A DNA stretch of 48,343 bases from an uncultured Chthonomonadaceae bacterium (GTDB lineage Bacteria; Armatimonadota; Fimbriimonadia; Fimbriimonadales; Fimbriimonadaceae). The DNA lies in NCBI GenBank assembly GCA_946479035.1, contig CAMLDW010000018.1, positions 1 to 48,343 on the forward strand, in the 5' to 3' direction. Positions within the stretch are counted from its first letter, which is position 1; the number at the start of each line of letters is the position of its first letter. The position numbers and the translations under genes were made by a program. This document shows positions 43,380 through 48,343 of this stretch, in pieces. The notes below the pieces were generated by a model. It was not told the DNA's origin, searched no databases, and saw only the letters and a list, made by a program, of their open reading frames with translations.

Positions 43380-43976
43380 CTACTGGCTGGAGGCTATGTT
43401 CCTGTTGAAGTATGCGTTCGTGCCTTCCAGCTTGAACGACTTGTCGCCGTTGTTGTAGAAGCACTTCGAGACCTTGCCCTGCATTACGATCGGGTGGATC
43501 GCGTCGTTCATGTTCGAGTACATCAGCGGGTTCTTCTTGTCGAGACCGTAGACGGTCGACGACTCGAGCCCCATCACCTTTCCGTCGTCCACACGCGCGT
43601 ACTGCTTGTTGTTCAATACCGTCAGCTTGATCTTCGCGTCGTGGGTGCCCGTGATCTTTCCGAACGGGCCGAGGTACTGAGTGATGAACGCGACGCACGT
43701 CGCGCGCTTCGTCGCGTTAGGGGCGTCGACGTAGAACTCGATCCACTCGCCTGGCTGCGTCGCATACGCGAACCGGCACCCGGACATGTCCTTGCCCTTG
43801 TAGGCGCCTTTCTGCACGTTGAAAATGCCGATGCCCTGGCACCCCATCTTCACTCCGGTCAGCTCGCACGGGCAAGGGCCGTTGCACGAGCACCCCTCCA
43901 CATAGCTCCCCGAAAACTCGAACGTCTTGGCGGGGGCCATGGCCACCGCAGCCGCAAAAACTAGTGCTGTCACCAT
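43380..43976 (-). CDS. DUF1326 protein with signal peptide
   Basis: 198 residues. VTALVFAAAVAMAPAKTFEF looks like a signal peptide. The mature protein begins with the DUF1326 Cys motif SYVEGCSCNGPCPCELTG, which looks like a metal or disulfide site; the function of the family is unknown. The ATG is preceded by AGGAGG with an ideal spacing, unlike the leaderless-type starts of its neighbours. It has its own strong terminator, so it is probably monocistronic. Confidence 0.88.
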   Translation of the reverse strand: MVTALVFAAAVAMAPAKTFEFSGSYVEGCSCNGPCPCELTGVKMGCQGIGIFNVQKGAYKGKDMSGCRFAYATQPGEWIEFYVDAPNATKRATCVAFITQYLGPFGKITGTHDAKIKLTVLNNKQYARVDDGKVMGLESSTVYGLDKKNPLMYSNMNDAIHPIVMQGKVSKCFYNNGDKSFKLEGTNAYFNRNIASSQ

Positions 43977-44058
43977 ACTGTCCTCCTAGTCGCTCCGGAC
44001 CCCCTCGCCGTCACAACTTTATCTTATCCTGTCCCAGCCGCCAGAGGATTTCAAGTCG

Positions 44059-44091
44059 CTGTCAGAAATGTCACCGAGACAGGTGTAGAAT
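44059..44091 (+). promoter_or_regulatory. hxlR promoter with inverted-repeat operator candidate
   Basis: TAGAAT (44086-44091) ends 7 nt before the ATG. CTGTC (44059-44063) and GACAG (44078-44082) form an inverted repeat with 14 bp between, directly upstream of the box, where a repressor would block transcription. HxlR-type regulators are often autoregulated. Confidence 0.4.
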
Positions 44092-44098
44092 CTGAGCC

Positions 44099-44437
44099 AT
44101 GGAGACGGCTGCCGGCGCCGCGGTCACGCCCGCCTTCGAGCGGCTCACCCAGATCATGGGCTGCAAGTGGTCCATGGGGATCCTGACCTCGATCGAACAG
44201 GGCGTCGCCCGACCCAGCCGCATCGAAAGGACCCTCGACGGCATCTCGACCAAGGTCATGCACCGGTGCATCAACAAGCTCGAGGTCGAGGGATTCATCG
44301 CCCGCGAGACCTTCCAGGAGGTCCCCCCGCGCGTCGAGTACCGACTCACCGAGAAAGGCGAGGTCCTCATGAAGGCAATCCACCATGTCCAGTCCCTCGC
44401 CCAAGAGTGGAGCACCCTCAACCCGCTCGTTCTCTGA
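44099..44437 (+). CDS. HxlR-family winged-helix transcriptional regulator
   Basis: Small MarR/HxlR-type DNA-binding protein, 112 residues. LTQIMGCKWSMGILTSIEQG with the conserved GxKW, RPSRIERTLDGISTKVMHRC as recognition helix region, LEVEGFIARETFQEVPPRVE as wing and YRLTEKGEVL are the family signature. HxlR members respond to aldehydes, quinones or redox stress, some through a Cys near the N-terminus; here Cys22 (MGCKW) is at that place. The start has no Shine-Dalgarno. The target may be the small gene 51 bp downstream. Confidence 0.92.
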   Translation: METAAGAAVTPAFERLTQIMGCKWSMGILTSIEQGVARPSRIERTLDGISTKVMHRCINKLEVEGFIARETFQEVPPRVEYRLTEKGEVLMKAIHHVQSLAQEWSTLNPLVL

Positions 44438-44488
44438 GCCCCGTTCCCGAGGGTAGCATCGCCCGACGGCTTTCATAGGAGACATGCC

Positions 44489-44794
44489 ATGAGAATGCTC
44501 GTTTACGTCGAACCCGATGTGCAGAAGTTCAACGCCGCCGTCCGCGACGGCTCGGCCGGCCCCAAATTGGACAAGATCCTCAGCGCGATCAAGCCAGAGG
44601 CGGTCTATTTCATCGAGAACGAGGGCCGAAGGTCGGCAATGATCATCGTGGACGTCCCAAGCGCGTCCAGCGTGCCCGCCATCTCCGAGCCTTGGTTCCT
44701 CCTCTTCGACGCCAAGGTCGAGTTCCACATCTGTATGTCGCCCGGCGACCTCGGCAAGGCCGGGCTCGACAAGATCGCCAAGAAGTGGAAGTAG
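44489..44794 (+). CDS. small conserved protein (often mislabelled panthothenate synthetase)
   Basis: 101 residues, cytoplasmic. FNAAVRDGSAGPKLDKILSA, IKPEAVYFIENEGRRSAMII and EPWFLLFDAKVEFHICMSPG form a dimeric alpha-beta barrel-like pattern. I recognise the type from proteobacterial genomes, where it carries an unsupported panthothenate synthetase label; the true function is unknown. AGGAG lies about 8 nt before the ATG. It follows the HxlR gene and may be regulated by it. Confidence 0.82.
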   Translation: MRMLVYVEPDVQKFNAAVRDGSAGPKLDKILSAIKPEAVYFIENEGRRSAMIIVDVPSASSVPAISEPWFLLFDAKVEFHICMSPGDLGKAGLDKIAKKWK

Positions 44795-44797
44795 GGC

Positions 44798-45151
44798 CTA
44801 GAGCCTTTCGCTGTTCACTACGAGCTCCTCGCCCTCAAGGTCGCGGTAGAAGCAGGACCGGTAACCCTCGTGGCATGCGGCGCCCGTTTGCTCGACCGTG
44901 AGCAGCAGCGTATCCATGTCGCAGTCCACCGCGATCCTCATCACCCGCTGAGTGTGGCCGCTCGTCTCGCCCTTCACCCAAAACTCCTGCCGCGAACGGC
45001 TCCAGTACGTCGCCTTGCCCGTCAGTGCCGTGCGCCTTAGCGACTCTTTGTTCATCCACGCCATCATCAGCACGTCGCCGTTCTCGGCGTCCTGCACGAC
45101 CGTCGGCACCAGCCCCGCCTCGTTCCACTTGATTTGCTCCAGCACGTCCAT
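44798..45151 (-). CDS. hisI: phosphoribosyl-AMP cyclohydrolase
   Basis: Third step of histidine synthesis, opening the purine ring of [45 protein letters not shown], the metal site [20 protein letters not shown] and the final Cys in GYRSCFYR are all conserved. 117 residues, without the HisE domain. The frame continues upstream to 45211, but those residues ([14 protein letters not shown]) come from a palindromic repeat, so the ATG at 45151 is the start. TACCTT at the edge of the repeat ends 9 nt before it. Confidence 0.95.
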   Translation of the reverse strand: MDVLEQIKWNEAGLVPTVVQDAENGDVLMMAWMNKESLRRTALTGKATYWSRSRQEFWVKGETSGHTQRVMRIAVDCDMDTLLLTVEQTGAACHEGYRSCFYRDLEGEELVVNSERL

Positions 45152-45160
45152 GCTAATTGA

Positions 45161-45166
45161 AAGGTA
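45161..45166 (-). promoter_or_regulatory. -10-like box TACCTT for hisI
   Basis: TACCTT on the minus strand ends 9 nt before the hisI ATG and abuts the palindromic repeat; no Shine-Dalgarno lies between. Confidence 0.35.
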
Positions 45167-45206
45167 CCCCTCTCCCCTCCGGGGGAGAGGGGCTAGGGGT
45201 GAGGGG
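45167..45206. repeat. REP-like palindromic repeat between hisI and the GT39 gene
   Basis: CCCCTCTCCCC / GGGGAGAGGGG forms an 11-bp stem with a 4-nt loop, followed by CTAGGGGTGAGGGG. Same plan as the copies in metG and near 48200. The 3' end supplies GAGGGG, the ribosome-binding site of the next gene. Confidence 0.75.
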
Positions 45207-45209
45207 CGC

Positions 45210-46688
45210 ATGTCACACTTTCACACGATGCCTGCGCTCAAGGACTGGCGGAAGCTCGCGTTCCTCGCCGCCTGCGTGCTGCCGTTCCTCGGCTTCTGGG
45301 CGACCGGCCTCACCGACCTCGACGAGGGCTACTACGGCGCCGTCGTCGCCAACATGCTCCGCACCGGCGACTGGATCACCCCGCACTTCAACGGCTCGCC
45401 GTGGTTCGAAAAGCCGGTTCTACTCTATTGGCTCGCCGCGCCGAGCGTCGCGGCGTTCGGAGAGGCGCTCGGCCCAAGGCTGCCGAGCGTCCTCTCCACC
45501 CTACTCACCGCGCTCGTGCTCTTCAAGTTCCTCAAGCGGCACCTGGACGAGCGAACCGCAAGGATCGCCACGGCCGCCTACTGCGGCTCGCTGCTCGTCG
45601 TCGGGGTCGGGCGGATGCTCCTTACCGACGCGCCGTTCGTGCTCGCTCTCACCGTCGCCCTCACCACCTTCTACGATTCGATCACCGGTACCCCTCGCAT
45701 GCGCCTTTGGACCGCCGTCGCGCTCGGCGCTGCCGTGCTGGCGAAGGGCCCCGTCGCCGGCGTGCTCTTCCTTCTTGTTGCTGGGTTCACCTACTGGCGC
45801 ATGGCGGACCTGCGCAAGGGCTTCAAGGGTTACTGGCTCACAGGCTTTGCGCTGTTCTCCGTCGTCGTCGCGGCCTGGTACGTCCCCGCTTACCTCGCGA
45901 ACAAGGACCTCTTCGTCCAGAAGTTCCTCATCGAGCAGAACCTCGGCCGCTTTTCCGGCGGCGACCTCGCGCACAAGACGCCGCTGTGGGCGGTTCCGTT
46001 CTACTTCCCGGCGGTGCTCTTCCTTGCGCTCATGCCTTGGTCCTGCTGGGCGCTCAGGGCCAAGTGGTTCCAGTGGCCGCAAGACGCGCTCGCGAGGTAC
46101 CTCTGGATATGGGGGCTCGTCGTGCTCGGTTTCTTCAGCGCGAGCCTTACCAAGCTTCCGCACTACGTCCTGCCTGCCATCGCGCCGCTCACGGTCGTCA
46201 CCGTTACCGCTGTCCTCAAGAGGCGCGCGGACGAAGCGAGCGCCGACTTCTGGCTCAAATGCGCGCTCGCGTGGTCGCTCGTCCTCTTCTCGTTCGTCAC
46301 AGTCGCCTTCACGCTCGACTACCAAGACCGCTTCGCCGAGGTCCATCAAGTGGCCACCTACCTGCGCGACAAGCCCGGCGCGGTGGTGATGTTCGACGTC
46401 GGTCGCCACGAGAGCGACGTCGCCCCCGCGGTCACCATCAACGATTCGAGCAAGCCCTCGTTCTTCTTCTATCTGCGCAGGGAGGGCAAGATGACGCGAG
46501 ACGTCACGGCCGTCGCCAAGATGACCGGCCCCGTCTGGCTGGTCGTGCAAAAGGGCCGCGTCGAACCCGAACTGATGATGGATCTCCGGCTCGGGGGATT
46601 CGCCCCTGCGCGCGTCGAACTGCCGTTTGAGACCAAGAAGTACGAGCTCTGGCGGCTTGACCCGCTCGCTCCGCCGGGCGGCCCCTGA
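45210..46688 (+). CDS. glycosyltransferase family 39 membrane protein (ArnT/PMT-like)
   Basis: Polytopic membrane glycosyltransferase using a polyprenyl-phosphate sugar donor; 492 residues. The first periplasmic loop has the GT39/83 signature [19 protein letters not shown] with the catalytic Asp/Glu pair, then [20 protein letters not shown]. About ten hydrophobic segments follow ([50 protein letters not shown]), with a soluble C-terminal domain of about 100 residues. LAKGPVAGV and [19 protein letters not shown] are typical of the ArnT-like branch. The start at 45210 has GAGGGG about 5 nt upstream; the longer frame to 44952 is hisI antisense and repeat. Confidence 0.9.
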   Translation: MSHFHTMPALKDWRKLAFLAACVLPFLGFWATGLTDLDEGYYGAVVANMLRTGDWITPHFNGSPWFEKPVLLYWLAAPSVAAFGEALGPRLPSVLSTLLTALVLFKFLKRHLDERTARIATAAYCGSLLVVGVGRMLLTDAPFVLALTVALTTFYDSITGTPRMRLWTAVALGAAVLAKGPVAGVLFLLVAGFTYWRMADLRKGFKGYWLTGFALFSVVVAAWYVPAYLANKDLFVQKFLIEQNLGRFSGGDLAHKTPLWAVPFYFPAVLFLALMPWSCWALRAKWFQWPQDALARYLWIWGLVVLGFFSASLTKLPHYVLPAIAPLTVVTVTAVLKRRADEASADFWLKCALAWSLVLFSFVTVAFTLDYQDRFAEVHQVATYLRDKPGAVVMFDVGRHESDVAPAVTINDSSKPSFFFYLRREGKMTRDVTAVAKMTGPVWLVVQKGRVEPELMMDLRLGGFAPARVELPFETKKYELWRLDPLAPPGGP

Positions 46689-46691
46689 GCC

Positions 46692-47096
46692 TCACAGCCT
46701 GATGTACGGCAACAGCTTTGCGTAGGTCTTGTCGCCGATCCCCTTCACCGCCTTGAGCTCCTCCAGCGACTTGAAGCCGCCTATCTGGTTTCGGAAGTCG
46801 ATGATCGCCTTGGCTTTTACCTTTCCGATCCCTGGCAGGGTGTCGAGCTCCTCGAGCGTGCCGGTGTTGATCGAGACCTGCTGCCCGACCCTCAGTGGGG
46901 GAGAACTGTCGTGGCTCGCACCGGCCCCGGGCGGCGTCGTCGCAGGCGCGGGGTTGCCGACCGCCGCTTCGCGGCTCAAGGGGAAGGGCTGCGGCTGGTG
47001 CATGTAGCTCGAGCCGATAACACCGAAGACGAAAAGCACCATCGCGATCAGCGCGTAGGAGCCCATCTTCTGCCGCGAGTCCAGACCTTGCAGCAA
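46692..47096 (-). CDS. ComEA-like helix-hairpin-helix DNA-binding protein
   Basis: Membrane-anchored DNA-binding protein of the competence type. An N-terminal membrane segment ([19 protein letters not shown]) is followed by a Pro/Ala linker and a C-terminal double helix-hairpin-helix: [40 protein letters not shown] and [20 protein letters not shown]. About 134 residues. No ATG precedes the membrane helix except at 47066; a TTG at 47096 with AGAGG about 8 nt upstream is my choice. It may bind incoming DNA for uptake; the PilC-like genes at 7-10 kb could belong to the same process, which is inference. Confidence 0.88.
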   Translation of the reverse strand: MLQGLDSRQKMGSYALIAMVLFVFGVIGSSYMHQPQPFPLSREAAVGNPAPATTPPGAGASHDSSPPLRVGQQVSINTGTLEELDTLPGIGKVKAKAIIDFRNQIGGFKSLEELKAVKGIGDKTYAKLLPYIRL

Positions 47097-47131
47097 GACA
47101 AACCTCTGGCACGCAGTATGCGCACAAGAGC

Positions 47132-48052
47132 TTATCGAAAGTAAACGTCTTCGTCGAGCAAGGCGAAGCGCCACCCTCTCGTGCTGACGAAGCACCCGTC
47201 GACGTGCAGCGCGCTGAGGAAACGCTCCAGGATCAGCGCGCCGATGTGCAGCGTTTTCTCGCGTCCCTTCTCCATGCCGGCGAGATCCGCCCGCTCGGCC
47301 TCCGACATTTCGCACATCCACCCGACCGACCTGCTCACCTCCTCATAGCTCAGGTACTGGCCGTGGATCCTGCCCGCGTCGAACTCGGCGATCCCGTCGC
47401 GGATCGCGACCAGGTTGGTCGGGGTCGCGCCGAGCGCGACCGCAGTCCCCGCCTGGCCGGACTGGTACTGCAAGCCGAGCATGTCGTCGATCTCGCGCAC
47501 TGCCTTGAGCCTTGCGGCACGGTCGGGGCTCTCCGCTCCCATCGGGCCGTCGCGCAGCCCGAGCGCGCCTACCGGAAAGCTCCGCTCGAACTCGACCGCA
47601 TAGCCCTCGCCATGCCGTACCGCAGTCGTCAGCTCGGTCGAGTGCCCGCCCGGGTCGATCACCGAGATGAGCGGGTGGCCGGCGAACTCGGGGTCGCGCA
47701 TCACCGCCGCCAGCCCGAGCCTCGCCTCGTCGTCGCCGCTCAGAACGGAGACCGGCGTGCCCTGCTTTCGAGCCTGGGCCAGGAACTCGTCCGCGTTCGT
47801 CGCGATCCGGACGGCCATGGTGGCGGCGGCTGCGCACGGCGCGCCGTGCACCCTTGCCTCCTCAAAGGCCCGCTTGATCGCTGCAAGGGTCTTCTCTCGG
47901 GCCTCTTTCTGGAGCAGCCCGGTCGCCTTCGTGTCGGTGCCGAGGCCGGTGACCTGGCTGCTCCCGAACACCTCGCGCCACCCGCCCTTTTCGCGCTCTG
48001 CGACGGTGAGCAGCACCGAGTTGGAGCCGACGTCCACCACCGCCCTGCGCAC
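47132..48052 (-). CDS. Ppx/GppA phosphatase family protein
   Basis: Exopolyphosphatase or guanosine pentaphosphate phosphatase of the ASKHA fold; about 306 residues, so the single-module short form without the HD domain. [20 protein letters not shown] is the phosphate-1 motif, then [56 protein letters not shown] (phosphate-2 loop) and [13 protein letters not shown] chose the GTG at 48052 because TACACT ends 6 nt upstream; a GTG at 48067 (M Y T R R V) would add five residues. Confidence 0.9.
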   Translation of the reverse strand: MRRAVVDVGSNSVLLTVAEREKGGWREVFGSSQVTGLGTDTKATGLLQKEAREKTLAAIKRAFEEARVHGAPCAAAATMAVRIATNADEFLAQARKQGTPVSVLSGDDEARLGLAAVMRDPEFAGHPLISVIDPGGHSTELTTAVRHGEGYAVEFERSFPVGALGLRDGPMGAESPDRAARLKAVREIDDMLGLQYQSGQAGTAVALGATPTNLVAIRDGIAEFDAGRIHGQYLSYEEVSRSVGWMCEMSEAERADLAGMEKGREKTLHIGALILERFLSALHVDGCFVSTRGWRFALLDEDVYFR

Positions 48053-48058
48053 GCGTCG

Positions 48059-48064
48059 AGTGTA
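48059..48064 (-). promoter_or_regulatory. -10-like box TACACT for the ppx-like gene
   Basis: TACACT on the minus strand ends 6 nt before the GTG at 48052; no Shine-Dalgarno lies between. Confidence 0.35.
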
Positions 48065-48120
48065 CACGTCTGGCTTGGGTAGTTCGGGGAGGGCTCCTGC
48101 GTTTGCTCAGCGACCTGAAT

Positions 48121-48289
48121 TCCCATTTCAAATGGGAGTTTATTGGGATTCTTGGGGGCGTCGCCCGGGGGACGTGGATGCCTTCTCCATAACCCACTCC
48201 CGCGCAAGAGGGAGCAGGAGCAGGAGCGGGGGAGGGAGCCGTTTGTGGACGCCCTCAGCGTATTTTGCGCGAGAGGGAGTGGGAATCTG
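48121..48289. repeat. intergenic tail with hairpin and REP-like repeats
   Basis: From 48068 to the window end I see no convincing gene. TCCCAT / ATGGGA (48121-48137) is a small hairpin. Around 48190-48240 the minus strand reads CTCCCTCTTGCGCGGGAG followed by TGGGTTATGGAGAAGG, the same plan as the repeat in metG; a partial second copy (TTTTGCGCGAGAGGGAGTGG) lies at about 48264-48283. Confidence 0.45.
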
Positions 48290-48343
48290 GAGTTCGATTC
48301 CGGGCTCTTAACCCGGTCGCACGCCCTACTCTACTTTCGGGCG

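Noticed and set aside
44952..45209. N-terminal extension of the GT39 gene
   Set aside because: It is hisI antisense followed by repeat sequence; the ATG at 45210 has a good ribosome-binding site and the family's N-terminus.
45152..45211. 20-residue N-terminal extension of HisI
   Set aside because: Encoded by the palindromic repeat; HisI proteins begin near the ATG at 45151.
48292..48335. tRNA-like T arm (GTTCGATTCC) near the window end
   Set aside because: No matching acceptor, D or anticodon arms could be drawn on either strand; the CCGGG/CCCGG pairing is only a small hairpin.

Overview
The window reads as a chromosomal segment of a high-GC, Gram-negative-type bacterium. It carries PEP-CTERM, lipoprotein, HtpX and type IV pilus/type II secretion-like genes together with RNase J. 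My best guess is Armatimonadota (Fimbriimonadia-like), from the overall gene mix only; this is an inference and no marker was searched. No transposase, integrase, phage gene or CRISPR array is visible.

Layout. 1-5.7 kb: a truncated PilJ/PAS sensor (minus), a PIG-L deacetylase, a GYF-domain membrane protein, then rpsO-pnp (minus). 5.9-11 kb: gpsA-folK, two PilC/GspF-like inner-membrane proteins and a DnaJ-domain membrane protein (plus). 11-18.3 kb: a response regulator with an HD-GYP domain, an O-methyltransferase, metG, a PAS-GGDEF diguanylate cyclase, htpX, rnhB-yraN (minus), tRNA-His and a small lipoprotein. 18.4-33.7 kb: the most unusual part. The N-terminal half of UvrA (18387-20258) and the C-terminal half (32669-33742) are separate genes about 12.4 kb apart. 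Between them lie a six-gene nitrate reduction/transport operon (Fe-S protein, Rieske protein, small membrane protein, NarK, NarI-like cytochrome b, NasA-like molybdoenzyme), a deacetylase-like gene, a MASE1-PAS-GGDEF-EAL protein, a truncated second copy of the UvrA C-half (30201-30758), and two secreted proteins of unknown function. 33.7-43 kb: a MoeB/ThiF-rhodanese protein, a methyltransferase, DUF1801, a MoaD-like protein coupled to an Asp-box beta-propeller, a large secreted protein, a PEP-CTERM protein, RNase J, a broken small membrane-protein gene and ThuA. 43-48 kb: DUF1326, an HxlR regulator, hisI, a GT39 glycosyltransferase, ComEA and a Ppx/GppA phosphatase.

Three themes cut across the window. 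(1) UvrA is split cleanly at the linker between its two ABC modules, and a 479-bp near-identical duplicate of the C-half lies 2.5 kb upstream of the intact C-half. (2) Many start codons sit only 5-10 nt after a TANNNT-type -10 box with no Shine-Dalgarno sequence, which suggests widespread leaderless transcription; genes inside operons instead use AGGAGG-like sites. (3) A palindromic REP-like repeat occurs at least three times, once inside the metG coding sequence.

Cyclic-di-GMP enzymes are frequent (GGDEF, GGDEF-EAL, HD-GYP) and occur near secretion/pilus genes. The nitrate operon probably couples quinol oxidation at the membrane to a cytoplasmic molybdenum nitrate reductase; the MoeB-like and MoaD-like proteins nearby could belong to cofactor or sulfur-carrier chemistry. 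All functional calls rest on motif recognition by eye; no database search was possible.
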